A stretch of DNA of 64,000 bases from an uncultured Erythrobacter sp. (lineage in GTDB: Bacteria > Pseudomonadota > Alphaproteobacteria > Sphingomonadales > Sphingomonadaceae): the NCBI GenBank assembly GCA_913055155.1, contig CAJXJR010000003.1:186001-250000 (forward strand), given 5' to 3'. Below are positions 8,900 to 17,550 of the stretch, piece by piece. How positions within the stretch are numbered: position 1 is the stretch's first letter; each line of letters opens with the position of its first letter. Made by a program: the position numbers and the translations under genes. Under the pieces are notes generated by a model. The model was given only the letters and a program-made list of their open reading frames with translations, searched no databases and was not told where the DNA came from.

Positions 8900-9310
8900 A
8901 TGCTTATCCGCTCCATCATCGTCCTTGGCCTTGGCGGGCTGGCCGTGTCCTGCACCATACCCGCAAGCAGCGAAACAGACTGCGGTGGCACGCCGTGCGC
9001 CGCGATCGGCGAACCTTTCGAAAGCGGTGAAGCGACGATCACCGCTCTCGAAGTGCTGGAAGATAGCCGTTGCCCGGTCGGTGCGCAGTGTATCCAGGCA
9101 GGCGATGTGCGCATCCGCGCGCTGGTAAGCCGCGGTCAACGCGAGCGGGAAATCGAACTGACGACCGGTGAACCGGCGGAAATCGTCTCTGGCACGCTGA
9201 CCTTCACGCAGGCCTGGCCGGAGATGTCGCTTGAAACCCCGATCGAGGATCCGCAAGCCTATCGCTTCAATTTCAGCTGGGTCCCGCACATGCTGAACCG
9301 GTTGGACTAG
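8900..9310 (+). CDS. Hypothetical lipoprotein
   Basis: 136 residues. The N-terminus MLIRSIIVLGLGGLAVSC ends in a lipobox (LAVSC), so it is a predicted lipoprotein with the mature Cys at residue 18. The rest is beta-rich with two further cysteine pairs (DCGGTPCAA and SRCPVGAQCIQAG). The CPxGxxC(x)xAGD segment resembles small sphingomonad envelope proteins of unknown role. It overlaps the convergent aldolase gene by 4 bp at its 3' end. Function not recognised. Confidence 0.7.
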   Translation: MLIRSIIVLGLGGLAVSCTIPASSETDCGGTPCAAIGEPFESGEATITALEVLEDSRCPVGAQCIQAGDVRIRALVSRGQREREIELTTGEPAEIVSGTLTFTQAWPEMSLETPIEDPQAYRFNFSWVPHMLNRLD

Positions 9311-10194
9311 GCGACCGAAGCCGCCGCGATCCTGTCGATGGCCTTGCCCAGCGCGGCGTCGAATTCTGCATCGCTCTGCTGCGCGCGCAGGTCTTGCAGC
9401 AGGGCGCGGCTGAAGCTGGCAATCATGCCGTGGTTCTTCGCCAGTTCCTCGCAGGCTTCGTCAGTCGAATAGCCGCCCGACAGCGCGACGACGCTCAGCA
9501 CCTTGGGGTGCTCGACCAGCTCCTTGTAAAGGTTGGGCTTCACCGGGATCGACAGCTTCAGCATCACCTTGCGATCGTCGGCAAGCTTGTCGAGGTTCTT
9601 CAAGATCTCGGCCTTGAGGATCTCCTCGCCGTCGGCGCGGTCGGCCGCCTTGATGTCGTACTCCGGTTCCAGGATCGGCATCAGGCCGGCATCGATCACG
9701 CGGTTGCCGACTTCGAACTGCTGCGCGACGATATCGGCAATTCCCTTGGGATTGGCGGACTTGATGACGGAGCGTTCCTTGGTGCCGAACATGCCCTTCG
9801 CCACCGACTTTTCCAGCAGCGCATCGAGCTTGGTCAGCGGCTCCATCAGCTGCACGCCGTTCTCTTCATCGGCCAAACCCTGGTCGACCTTGATGAAAGG
9901 CACCACGCCGCGTTCCTTCAGCGCGTCAGCCGTGGGCTTGCCGTCGACTTCGCCATCCATCGTCTTCTCGAACAGGATTGCACCGATAACCTTGCCATTG
10001 GCGAAGCTTGGCGAGGTGATGACGCGGCTGCGCATCTCGTGGATCTTCGCGAACATCTCGTCTTCGCCGTTCCACTCGTCCTCGCTGACGCCGTAACCGG
10101 CCAGCGCCTTGGGCGTGGAGCCGCCCGACTGGTCAAGTGCGGCGATAAAGCCTTGTCCTGCGGCGATCTTGGCGGTCATTTCCTCGGTGGTCAT
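9307..10194 (-). CDS. Class I fructose-bisphosphate aldolase
   Basis: Cleaves fructose-1,6-bisphosphate to DHAP and G3P by Schiff-base chemistry; cytosolic. 295 residues, the short bacterial class I form (PF00274). Motifs: GFIAALDQSGGSTPKAL at the N-terminus, PFIKVDQGL, the PILEPEYDI strand and the Lys-containing strand KVMLKLSIPVKPN. No class II zinc motif. It sits downstream of tkt-gap-pgk on the same strand, separated by two small genes, and fits the glycolysis/gluconeogenesis set. Confidence 0.93.
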   Translation of the reverse strand: MTTEEMTAKIAAGQGFIAALDQSGGSTPKALAGYGVSEDEWNGEDEMFAKIHEMRSRVITSPSFANGKVIGAILFEKTMDGEVDGKPTADALKERGVVPFIKVDQGLADEENGVQLMEPLTKLDALLEKSVAKGMFGTKERSVIKSANPKGIADIVAQQFEVGNRVIDAGLMPILEPEYDIKAADRADGEEILKAEILKNLDKLADDRKVMLKLSIPVKPNLYKELVEHPKVLSVVALSGGYSTDEACEELAKNHGMIASFSRALLQDLRAQQSDAEFDAALGKAIDRIAAASVA

Positions 10195-10344
10195 GCGGAA
10201 GCTCCTCAGTTCCGGATTGGTTTGCCGAGGCTCCTATGCGGCGCTGCGGCGCAAGGCAAGTTGGGGTAACACATCCGTGCACAAGCACTGACGGGCAGAG
10301 CCCGCAAGCCCGACGAACACCCTGTAGGAAAGCGAAAATCCGCG

Positions 10345-10986
10345 TCAGGCGGGCTTTTTCATCGCCGGGATCAGGTTGATCGCGATCGATATCCGCGTGC
10401 CCTCGCCGTGGAACGGGCGCACCGCGTGCTGCAGCCAGCTGGGGAACATCACGATCATGCCCGTCTTCGGGCGGAACGAGACTTCGCTGGGCATCGCCTG
10501 TCCGCTGCCATCGAGCAACCGCAGGTCGGGCGCGGTCATGCGGATCATCGGCATGCGCGGGTCGAGCAATTGCAGTTCCCCGCCCAGCGCCGGATCGTCA
10601 TCGCCCGCATAGCCATCGTCGAGATAGGCAACGGCAGACCAGAAACTGCCCGGATGGGTGTGATACTGGTTGGCATTGCCCTTGGCGGAAACATTGGCCC
10701 ACATCTCCGGAATCCAGCCGAACCGGCTTTCCTGCGGGCTGCGCACGTCGACGGTCTGCGCATCGGCCATCGTCATCGCCTTGTAGGCGAGCGCGCGCGC
10801 CGCTTCCCCGCCCCAGTCCACCATCTGGGTGTTGGAATGCCAGCCGCCGATATTGCTGATCGTCACGCCGCCCGCATCGCGCGCCATTTCCGCTTCCACC
10901 GCTTCGCGCAGCATGGCGATGCCCGCCTCGCTTTGCAGCCGGTCGACGACGAAAGGCGTGGGAAAGAGGTTGTTCGCCTGGCTCAT
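10345..10986 (-). CDS. TIGR02466-family putative 2OG-Fe(II) oxygenase
   Basis: 213 residues of the TIGR02466 family, a predicted cupin-fold dioxygenase whose substrate is unknown. Visible motifs: NQYHTHPGSFWSAVAYLD (first His cluster) and LQHAVRPFHGEGTRISIAIN (distal His plus the Arg expected to bind 2-oxoglutarate). Its ATG overlaps the stop of the upstream GNAT gene (ATGA, 4 bp), so pgk-GNAT-oxygenase are translationally chained. Confidence 0.85.
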   Translation of the reverse strand: MSQANNLFPTPFVVDRLQSEAGIAMLREAVEAEMARDAGGVTISNIGGWHSNTQMVDWGGEAARALAYKAMTMADAQTVDVRSPQESRFGWIPEMWANVSAKGNANQYHTHPGSFWSAVAYLDDGYAGDDDPALGGELQLLDPRMPMIRMTAPDLRLLDGSGQAMPSEVSFRPKTGMIVMFPSWLQHAVRPFHGEGTRISIAINLIPAMKKPA

Positions 10987-11480
10987 GACGCAGCGATGAT
11001 AGTGCCAAGGTCGGGGAAGTCGATACGCAGGTTGGGCAGCATCCGGCCGCCAACCAGCTTGTCCTTCACCGCGCCGGGCACACCACCCAGCCGACGGTAA
11101 AAGGCAATCGCGCGCGTGTTGGTGGTGAGCACGTCGAGATAGAGGCTGGAACGCCCGCGTGCCCGAAAGCGCCGTGCAGCTTCCGCCATCAGCGCAAGAC
11201 CGATGCCTGCGGACCGGTGTTGCGGCAGCACATGCAGGGTGTTGACCCAGGCCGGCTCGCCATCCCAGGCGAGGATGAAGCCGACGGGTTCGTCCGCTTC
11301 TGCAAGCAGCAGCAGGTCGCCCGCGCCCAACGCCAGCCCGGACCAGTGGCGCGTCATGTTGGCATCGACGGCGGCAAGGTAATCCGGCGCGATGACATCG
11401 GCGTAGCTGTCGCGCCAGCTGGCGGCGTGCAGCTTTGCGATGGCCTGCCGGTCTGCATCACCGGCGGGGCGGATCGTCAC
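10983..11480 (-). CDS. GNAT family N-acetyltransferase
   Basis: 165 residues from GTG at 11480 (VTIRPAGDADRQAIAKL). I prefer this start over the track's ATG at 11525 because the GTG overlaps the pgk TGA stop (GTGA) and begins the conserved beta-1 strand. Acetyl-CoA loop QHRSAGIGLALM is the Q/RxxGxG/A motif; FYRRLGGVPGAVKDKLVGG is the usual C-terminal end. Substrate unknown. Second gene of the pgk chain; overlaps the 2OG oxygenase start. Confidence 0.85.
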   Translation of the reverse strand: MTIRPAGDADRQAIAKLHAASWRDSYADVIAPDYLAAVDANMTRHWSGLALGAGDLLLLAEADEPVGFILAWDGEPAWVNTLHVLPQHRSAGIGLALMAEAARRFRARGRSSLYLDVLTTNTRAIAFYRRLGGVPGAVKDKLVGGRMLPNLRIDFPDLGTIIAAS

Positions 11481-12679
11481 GCAGACAGGGCCGCGACGCC
11501 GGGCAGTTCCTTGCCTTCCATCCATTCGAGGAAGGCCCCGCCTGCGGTGGAGACATAGGTAACTTCGTCGGCAACACCGGCATGGGCCAGCGCGGCAACG
11601 GTATCGCCCCCGCCTGCGACCGAGACCAGCGAGCCATCCTGCGTCAGCGCGGCAGCGGTCTTTGCCAGCGCCACGGTCGCTTCGTCGAACGGCGGGGTTT
11701 CAAAGGCGCCCAGCGGGCCGTTCCACACCAGCGTGGCGCAGGTCTTGAGCACGTCGCCCAGCGCCTCGACTGCCTGCGGGCCCACGTCGAGGATCATCTC
11801 GTCAGCGGCTACTTCATGCACGTTGCAGGTGCGCAAGCTTGGCGGATTGGCGGCAAATTCCTTCGCCACCACCACGTCGTACGGCAAGTGGATCGTGCAT
11901 CCGGCTTCGTCCGCTGCATCCATGATGGCGCGCGCGGTATCGGTCAGGTCGTGCTCGCACAGGCTCTTGCCCACGTCCACGCCATTGGCGGCGAGGAAGG
12001 TGTTGGCCATGCCGCCGCCGATAATCAGGTGCTGCACCTTGGTGACAAGGTGTTCCAGCACCGCCAGCTTGGTGGAGACCTTGGCCCCGCCCACCACGGC
12101 GGCAACCGGTGGCTTGGGATTGCCCAGCGCCGCGTCGAGCGCTTTCAGTTCCTTCTCCATCGCCCGGCCAGCATAGGCGGGCAGCAGGTGCGCCAGGCCT
12201 TCGGTGGTGGCGTGCGCGCGGTGCGCGGCGGAGAAGGCCTCGTTGACGTAGAAATCGCCGTTGGCGGCGATGGCCTTGGCAAAGGCCGGGTCGTTGGCCT
12301 CCTCACCCGGCCAGAACCGGGTGTTTTCCATCAGGCCGATATCGCCGGGGCCGAGAATGTCGATCGCCTGCGCGGCGACAGGCCCGGCGATTTCGGGGAT
12401 GAACATGATTTCCTTGTCCATCACCTCTTCCACCGCGCCCAGCACTTCGCTCAGGCTCAGGGTGGAGTGGCGCTCGCCCTTGGGGCGCCCGAAATGCGCC
12501 AGCAACAGCACCTTGGCGCCGCGATCGCTGAGTTCCAGGATCGTCGGCGCCACGGCGCGGGCACGGGTGAGATCGGTCGCACGGCCATCGGCCATCGGCA
12601 GGTTGAGATCGACGCGGACCAGCGCGCGCTGGCCGGTCAGGTCCTGCGGCAGATCGTCGAGGGTCTTGAACGCACCCAT
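11477..12679 (-). CDS. pgk: Phosphoglycerate kinase
   Basis: Interconverts 1,3-bisphosphoglycerate/ADP and 3-phosphoglycerate/ATP; cytosolic. 400 residues from ATG at 12679 (MGAFKTLDDLPQ); the track's longer start would extend back to overlap gap. Signatures: RVDLNLPMADG (substrate loop), HFGRPKGERH, VGGAKVSTKL and the C-terminal nucleotide loop GGGDTVAALAHAG. gap ends 12 bp upstream; GNAT begins on its stop codon. Part of the tkt-gap-pgk glycolytic run. Confidence 0.97.
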   Translation of the reverse strand: MGAFKTLDDLPQDLTGQRALVRVDLNLPMADGRATDLTRARAVAPTILELSDRGAKVLLLAHFGRPKGERHSTLSLSEVLGAVEEVMDKEIMFIPEIAGPVAAQAIDILGPGDIGLMENTRFWPGEEANDPAFAKAIAANGDFYVNEAFSAAHRAHATTEGLAHLLPAYAGRAMEKELKALDAALGNPKPPVAAVVGGAKVSTKLAVLEHLVTKVQHLIIGGGMANTFLAANGVDVGKSLCEHDLTDTARAIMDAADEAGCTIHLPYDVVVAKEFAANPPSLRTCNVHEVAADEMILDVGPQAVEALGDVLKTCATLVWNGPLGAFETPPFDEATVALAKTAAALTQDGSLVSVAGGGDTVAALAHAGVADEVTYVSTAGGAFLEWMEGKELPGVAALSA

Positions 12680-12690
12680 GCCAGCCTCCC

Positions 12691-13698
12691 CTAGAGGAAC
12701 TTCGCCATCACGCCCGCAGTGTCGATCATGCGGTTGGAGAAGCCCCATTCGTTGTCGTACCAGCTGACCACGCGGGCCAGCTTGCCTTCCATCACCGAGG
12801 TTTCCAGGCTGTCGATGGTGGAACTGGCCGGGTAGTGGTTGAAGTCCGAGCTGACGAGCGGCTTGTCCGTATAGTCGAGCACGCCCTTCATCTTGCCTTC
12901 CGCGGCCGCCTTCAGCGCCTCGTTCAGTTCTTCGGCGCTCGTGTCGCGACCAGGCTGGAACACCAGGTCAACCAGCGACACGTTCGGCGTCGGCACGCGG
13001 ACCGAGGAGCCGTCGAGCTTGCCGGCCAGTTCGGGCAGCACCAGGCCCACCGCGCGGGCAGCACCCGTCGTCGTCGGGATCATGTTCTGCGCCCCGCCAC
13101 GCGCACGGCGCAGGTCGCTATGCATCTGGTCCAGCATGCGCTGGTCGTTGGTGTAGGAATGGATCGTGGTCATGAAGCCACGCTCGATTCCCACGGTTTC
13201 GTGCAGCACCTTGGCCATCGGCGACAGGCAGTTGGTGGTGCAGCTGGCGTTGGAAACGATCACGTCGTCAGCCGTCAGCACGTCGTGGTTCACGCCGTAG
13301 ACGACCGTTGCCGAAACGCCCTTGGCCGGGGCCGAAATCAGCACGCGCTTGGCGCCGGCATCAAGGTGCGGCTTGGCGGCATCGTGGCTCTGGAAGAAGC
13401 CGGTGCATTCCAGCACGATATCCACGCCCATTTCGCCGTGCGGCAGCTTGCCCGGATCGCGCTCGCTGGTGACGGCGATGGACTTGCCATTCACCACCAG
13501 GTTGTTGCCGTCGACCTCCACCGTGCCGGGGAAACGGCCGTGGGTGCTGTCGAAACCGAACAGCAGGGCATTGGCGTTCACGTCCGCGAGGTCGTTGATC
13601 GCAACGAGTTCGAAATCGTGGTCGTCACGTTCCAGGAGGGCGCGCGCGACAAGCCGCCCGATACGTCCGAAACCGTTGATCGAAACCTTGTTCGCCAT
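12691..13698 (-). CDS. gap: Type I glyceraldehyde-3-phosphate dehydrogenase
   Basis: Oxidises G3P to 1,3-bisphosphoglycerate; cytosolic. 335 residues. NAD-binding [14 protein letters not shown] at the N-terminus, the active-site [12 protein letters not shown] with catalytic Cys near residue 155, and C-terminal [13 protein letters not shown]. The tkt stop lies 15 bp upstream. Position between tkt and pgk indicates a shared transcript for lower glycolysis and the pentose-phosphate link. Confidence 0.98.
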   Translation of the reverse strand: MANKVSINGFGRIGRLVARALLERDDHDFELVAINDLADVNANALLFGFDSTHGRFPGTVEVDGNNLVVNGKSIAVTSERDPGKLPHGEMGVDIVLECTGFFQSHDAAKPHLDAGAKRVLISAPAKGVSATVVYGVNHDVLTADDVIVSNASCTTNCLSPMAKVLHETVGIERGFMTTIHSYTNDQRMLDQMHSDLRRARGGAQNMIPTTTGAARAVGLVLPELAGKLDGSSVRVPTPNVSLVDLVFQPGRDTSAEELNEALKAAAEGKMKGVLDYTDKPLVSSDFNHYPASSTIDSLETSVMEGKLARVVSWYDNEWGFSNRMIDTAGVMAKFL

Positions 13699-13713
13699 GG
13701 TAGAAACTCCTGC

Positions 13714-15696
13714 TTAGTCGTTCAATTTACTGATAATCTGGGGCACGATGGCATCGGGAGTCAGGCCAAACTTCTTGAACAGCTCGCCTGCCGGGGCCGA
13801 AGCGCCGAAGCGGTCGATGCCGAAGTTCAGGCCATCGGTGCCGGTGTAGCGTTCCCAGCCGAAGGTGGTGCCGGCCTCCACGCTGACCTTCAGCGCATCG
13901 GCGGGCAGCAAGTCGGCCTTGTAGGCAGCGTCCTGCTCGTCGAACAGTTCGGTGCAGACCATGGAGACCACGTCGGTGCCCACCCCTTCCTTCTCCAGAC
14001 GCTCGGCACAGTCCAGCGCCAGCGACACTTCGCTGCCGGTCGCCATCAGCACCACGCGGCGCTTGTTGCCGGCGCGCTTCAGGCGATAACCGCCCTTGGA
14101 ACACATGTCCGTCTCGTCGGGCGCGTTGCGCACCTGCGGCAGGCCCTGGCGGCTGAGCGCGATGATCGACGGGCGATCCTTCTGCGCCAGTGCAACCTGC
14201 CAGCATTCCGCGGTTTCCACCCGGTCTGCCGGGCGCATCACCAGCACGCCGGGCATGGCGCGCAGGCTCTGCAAGTGCTCGATCGGCTGGTGGGTAGGAC
14301 CGTCTTCGCCGAGGCCGATGGAATCGTGCGTCATCACGTAGATCACGCGCTGTTCCTGCAGTGCCGACAGGCGGATTGCGCCGCGGGCATAGTCGGTGAA
14401 CACCAGGAAGGTGCCGCCATAGGGGATCACGCCGCCGTGCAGCGCCATGCCGTTCATCGCCGCCGACATGCCGAATTCGCGAATGCCGTAATAGACATAG
14501 CGGCCAGCATAGTCGTCTGCCGTGAACGGCGTGGTGGCCGCCGTCTTGGTGTTGTTCGAACCGGTCAGGTCGGCGCTGCCGCCGATCATTTCCGGCACTT
14601 GCGCGGTGAGCACGTCGAGGGCGTTCTCGCTGGCCTTGCGAGTCGCGAGCTTTTCCGGGCTTTCCAGCCACTTGGCCAGCGTCTTTGCCGCCTTGTCTCC
14701 GGCCGGCAGGTCTCCCGCCATGCGGCGCGTGAACTCGGCCTTGTCGCTCGATGCCTCCAGGCGCGCCTGCCACTCGGCGCGGGCTGCCGCGCCGCGGGTA
14801 CCGGTGGCCAGCCAGTTGGCGCGGATATCCTCGGGCACTTCGAAGGGCGGATAATCCCAGCCCAGCGTCTTGCGCGCGGCGGCCACTTCATCCTCGCCCA
14901 GCGGCGAGCCGTGGGTGGCGCTGGTGCCCTGCTTGTTGGGCGCGCCCTTGCCAATGATCGTGGTGCAGCGCACCAGCGTGGGGCGGCTGTCGTCGGCCAG
15001 CGCCTCGTCCAGTGCGCGACGGATATCCGCAGGGTCGTGGCCATGACAGCCCACCACCTGCCAGCCAGTCGCCTGATAGCGCGCAGGCACGTCTTCCGAG
15101 GAGGACAGCGAGACCTTGCCGTCGATGGTGATGTCGTTGTCGTCCCACAGCACGATCAGCTTGCCCAGCTTAAGGTGGCCGGCAAGGCCGATGGCTTCGT
15201 GGTTGATGCCTTCCATCAGGCAGCCGTCACCCGCGACCACCCAGGTACGGTGGTCGACCAGGTCATCGCCGAACACCGCGTTCAGGTGACGCTCCGCCAT
15301 CGCCATGCCCACGGCCATCGCCAGGCCCTGCCCCAGCGGGCCGGTGGTGGCCTCCACGCCGGGGATCAGGAAGTTTTCCGGGTGTCCCGCGCAAGGGCTG
15401 CCCAGCTGGCGGAAGTTCCGGATATCGTCCAGCGTGGGCGAGTCGTAGCCGGACAGGTGCAGCAGCGAATAGAGCAGCATCGAACCGTGGCCCGCGCTCA
15501 GCACGAAGCGGTCGCGGTCTGCCCAGTCGGGCGCCTTGGGGTCGAACTTCAGGTAGTCGTTCCACAGCACGGTGGCGACATCGGCCATGCCCATCGGCAT
15601 GCCGGGGTGGCCTGAATTCGCAGCCTGCACCGCGTCCATCGACAGGGCGCGGATGGCATTGGCCATGTTGGTGTAACGGGCGGTGTCGTCGCTCAT
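13714..15696 (-). CDS. tkt: Transketolase
   Basis: TPP-dependent two-carbon transfer in the non-oxidative pentose phosphate pathway; cytosolic. 660 residues, full length. Motifs: NSGHPGMPMGMADVA, SAGHGSMLLYSLLHL, the TPP/Mg site GDGCLMEGINHEA, and MTHDSIGLGEDGPTHQP in the pyrimidine domain. First gene of the tkt-gap-pgk run. The 926-residue ORF on the opposite strand (12835-15615) is a shadow. Confidence 0.97.
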   Translation of the reverse strand: MSDDTARYTNMANAIRALSMDAVQAANSGHPGMPMGMADVATVLWNDYLKFDPKAPDWADRDRFVLSAGHGSMLLYSLLHLSGYDSPTLDDIRNFRQLGSPCAGHPENFLIPGVEATTGPLGQGLAMAVGMAMAERHLNAVFGDDLVDHRTWVVAGDGCLMEGINHEAIGLAGHLKLGKLIVLWDDNDITIDGKVSLSSSEDVPARYQATGWQVVGCHGHDPADIRRALDEALADDSRPTLVRCTTIIGKGAPNKQGTSATHGSPLGEDEVAAARKTLGWDYPPFEVPEDIRANWLATGTRGAAARAEWQARLEASSDKAEFTRRMAGDLPAGDKAAKTLAKWLESPEKLATRKASENALDVLTAQVPEMIGGSADLTGSNNTKTAATTPFTADDYAGRYVYYGIREFGMSAAMNGMALHGGVIPYGGTFLVFTDYARGAIRLSALQEQRVIYVMTHDSIGLGEDGPTHQPIEHLQSLRAMPGVLVMRPADRVETAECWQVALAQKDRPSIIALSRQGLPQVRNAPDETDMCSKGGYRLKRAGNKRRVVLMATGSEVSLALDCAERLEKEGVGTDVVSMVCTELFDEQDAAYKADLLPADALKVSVEAGTTFGWERYTGTDGLNFGIDRFGASAPAGELFKKFGLTPDAIVPQIISKLND

Positions 15697-15902
15697 GCGT
15701 TTGAGCCTCCTCGCGAGGGTGCCGCCTCCAAAGCGGCGATTCGGTTGCGCGCTGTGTGGTGGCGACGGCGTGGAAGGTCAAGCAAGACCCCCTTGAGATC
15801 GCACAAGCGGCAATTCACCCGGGTGCCATCTGGCCGAGAGTTATTCACAGCTCGCCGCTCCATATGCTTGCCGACGCGGGCTTTGCAGCTAATTCTGAAT
15901 GG

Positions 15903-16088
15903 ATGGAAGGGGACCGCATCGCGAGGGCGCTGGCCCGCATAGAAGCCGCCTCGGCCCGGATCGAGGCTGCGGCTGCCCATGGCGCGCCCGCCGATGCTAC
16001 ACTCCAGGCCCGCTACGACAGGCTGCGGAGCGAAGCCGAACACGCGCTGGCAGAGGTCGACGCGCTGATCAAGGCACTGGAATCATGA
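15903..16088 (+). CDS. Small hypothetical protein upstream of zapA
   Basis: 61 residues from ATG at 15903 (MEGDRIARALARIEAASARIE); an all-helical, Ala/Glu/Arg-rich protein with coiled-coil character (RYDRLRSEAEHALAEVDALIKAL). The longer track start at 15756 reads poor-quality sequence, so I reject it. Its TGA overlaps the zapA ATG (ATGA), placing it in the zapA operon. Small coiled-coil proteins in this position are common in sphingomonads; a division role is inference from context. Confidence 0.65.
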   Translation: MEGDRIARALARIEAASARIEAAAAHGAPADATLQARYDRLRSEAEHALAEVDALIKALES

Positions 16089-16399
16089 GCAACGTGACGC
16101 TGGAAATCGCCGGTCGCCGCTACACCATCGCCTGCGCGCCAGGGGAAGAAGAGCATATCGAGGGGCTCGGCGCCTCGATCGATGCCAAGCTGCGCCAGCT
16201 CGACAGCCTGAACGGCCAGTCGCCAGAGCGAATCCTGCTCTACGCCTCGCTATTGCTGGCAGACGAACTGCACGAGGCGAAATCGTCACCGCCGCCGTTT
16301 GCGGAGCCGGATAGCGCACACGCCGAAACGCTCGAAAAAATGGCCGATCGGCTGGAAAGCCTTGCGGAGCGGCTTGAGAGTGGCGCTGCCAGCACCTAA
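16085..16399 (+). CDS. zapA: Cell division protein ZapA
   Basis: Cytosolic FtsZ-bundling factor. 104 residues from ATG at 16085 (MSNVTLEIAGRRYTIACAPGEEEHI), a canonical ZapA N-terminal head, followed by the helix ERILLYASLLLADELHEA and a C-terminal coiled coil (LEKMADRLESLAERLES). Translationally coupled to the upstream small gene by ATGA overlap. The 6S RNA gene follows immediately, the conserved zapA-ssrS-fau order. Confidence 0.93.
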   Translation: MSNVTLEIAGRRYTIACAPGEEEHIEGLGASIDAKLRQLDSLNGQSPERILLYASLLLADELHEAKSSPPPFAEPDSAHAETLEKMADRLESLAERLESGAAST

Positions 16400-16402
16400 G
16401 TG
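16374..16402 (+). promoter_or_regulatory. Predicted sigma-70 promoter of 6S RNA
   Basis: TTGAGA-N17-TAAGTG at the very end of zapA, counted by hand. It predicts a transcript start near 16408, exactly where the 13-bp closing stem of the 6S RNA begins. Confidence 0.55.
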
Positions 16403-16405
16403 AGG

Positions 16406-16582
16406 CTTGGCGGGACTGCCCGGCACGAGCCAGGTGTGAAAATCCCTGAGGCTATAAGCAATCCAAGGGAGCTGTCCCTACTGCGTTCACGGGTTCGTCC
16501 CAAGGGCGCGGATATATGGCGCCCACCTGACGTTGAGGCGTCAGAGGATTTCCCGGCAAACGACCCATGGTGGTTCCGCCAC
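16406..16582 (+). ncRNA. ssrS: 6S RNA
   Basis: Regulatory RNA that mimics an open promoter and binds sigma-70 RNA polymerase. Location between zapA and the 5-formyl-THF cyclo-ligase gene is the diagnostic site. Structure visible by eye: a terminal stem TGGCGGGACTGCC (16407-16419) / GGTGGTTCCGCCA (16569-16581), 13 consecutive pairs with some G-U, and a second stem AAATCC-CTGA (16440-16449) / TCAG-A-GGATTT (16541-16551) with one bulged base. Local hairpins GGGA/TCCC, GGGCGC/GCGCCC and CTGACG/CGTCAG lie in the interior. The last competes with the second stem. The ends are inferred from the stem and the promoter. Confidence 0.85.
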
Positions 16583-16590
16583 ACCTGTAT

Positions 16591-16698
16591 GATGCGCTAC
16601 CGCTGCACTACTTGAGCGCGGTGGATGATGCGCTACCGCTGCGCTACTTGAGCGCGGTATGTATTGCGCCACCGCTACGCTACTTGAGCGCGGTGTTG
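16591..16698. repeat. Three tandem copies of a 36-bp repeat between 6S RNA and the cyclo-ligase gene
   Basis: Copies begin at 16591, 16627 and 16663 (period 36, counted). Unit core: GATGCGCTACCGCTGCGCTA then CTTGAGCGCGGT; the first two copies are almost identical, the third diverges at its 5' end. Each unit can form a hairpin, CCG(CTG)CGCT-ACTTG-AGCGCGG. The array ends 15 bp before the GTG start of the next gene. Read in frame from ATG at 16659 the last copy would extend the enzyme by 18 residues, which I think is not translated. Confidence 0.85.
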
Positions 16699-16712
16699 AG
16701 GCAGGAGCGATT

Positions 16713-17297
16713 GTGACCGACATTTCCCAACAGAAAGCCGCGATCCGCAAGCAACTGCGCAAGGCCCGGCGCGAACATGCAGCTGCCCTGCCGAAGGAAG
16801 TGAGCGCGCTGGTGTTTCGCGCCCCGCCCGCCCCGGTGCTCGAACTGGTGCCCGCAGGCGCAACCATCGGCCTGTACCGCGCGGACACAGGCGAAGCGCC
16901 CGTCCGCAGCTATGCCCGCCATTTCATGGAGGCAGGCCACCCCATCGCCCTGCCCCGGATCACCACGCTGGCCGAGCCGATGACCTTCCACCTCCACACC
17001 GATCCCTATGGCGAGAGCGACCTGGTCGAAGGGCCGATGGGCCTGATGCAGCCGGCCGCCGAGGCGCAGATCGTCGAGCCCCAGGTGCTGTTCATGCCGC
17101 TGGTGGGTTTTACCGAGCGCGGCGAGCGCATCGGCCAGGGCGGCGGCTTCTACGATCGCTGGCTGGCCGCCCATCCCGACACGCTGGCCGTGGGCATGGC
17201 CTGGGACGTGCAGAAGGTGGACGAACTGCCGGTGGAAGACCACGACATGCCGCTGGCTGCCATCATCACCCCCACCCGAATCTACGGACCGTTCTGA
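16713..17297 (+). CDS. 5-formyltetrahydrofolate cyclo-ligase
   Basis: Converts 5-formyl-THF to 5,10-methenyl-THF using ATP; cytosolic (ygfA/fau family). 194 residues from GTG at 16713 (VTDISQQKAAIRKQLRKARREH), chosen because GGAG of GCAGGAGCGATT lies at ideal spacing and the ATG at 16659 lies inside the tandem repeat. N-terminal KxxxRKxxR substrate motif and the C-terminal signature VGFTERGERIGQGGGFYDRWLA are intact. Lies downstream of 6S RNA and may share its transcript. Stop overlaps the DUF2842 start (TGATG). Confidence 0.93.
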   Translation: MTDISQQKAAIRKQLRKARREHAAALPKEVSALVFRAPPAPVLELVPAGATIGLYRADTGEAPVRSYARHFMEAGHPIALPRITTLAEPMTFHLHTDPYGESDLVEGPMGLMQPAAEAQIVEPQVLFMPLVGFTERGERIGQGGGFYDRWLAAHPDTLAVGMAWDVQKVDELPVEDHDMPLAAIITPTRIYGPF

Positions 17298-17536
17298 TGC
17301 GCACCGAACCCACCTGGAGAATCCCTGTCGGCATCCTGGGGCTGATTTTCGGCCTGCTGGTCTATGGTGCGGTGATCGCGCGCTATGCCCCCGGCATCAT
17401 CGGCAGCTGGCCGGTGTGGGCACAGACCGTGGTCTACGTGGTGCTGGGCGTCATCTGGCTGCTGCCGCTCAAGCGCTTCCTGATCTGGATGGACACCGGG
17501 CGCACTTCACCCCCGGATCGAAACGACCAAAACTGA
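17297..17536 (+). CDS. DUF2842 membrane protein
   Basis: 79 residues with two hydrophobic helices (about residues 9-27 and 39-57) and the family end LPLKRFLIWMDTG. DUF2842 is a small alphaproteobacterial inner-membrane family without assigned function. Its ATG overlaps the cyclo-ligase stop by one base, so the two are translationally coupled. The tRNA-Asp gene lies convergent 14 bp downstream. Confidence 0.85.
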   Translation: MRTEPTWRIPVGILGLIFGLLVYGAVIARYAPGIIGSWPVWAQTVVYVVLGVIWLLPLKRFLIWMDTGRTSPPDRNDQN

Positions 17537-17550
17537 GAGGAAGTCCCAAG

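Noticed and set aside
10292-10304. CGGGC-AGA-GCCCG hairpin downstream of the 2OG oxygenase gene
   Set aside because: Short stem with no T-run; weak as a terminator.
12835-15615. 926-residue plus-strand ORF opposite gap and tkt
   Set aside because: Antisense shadow; the minus strand holds unmistakable transketolase and GAPDH, and the plus product is His/Arg/Gln/Val-rich with no domain.
15841-15849. DnaA-box-like TTATTCACA upstream of zapA
   Set aside because: Single copy without an AT-rich unwinding region or further boxes; not an origin.
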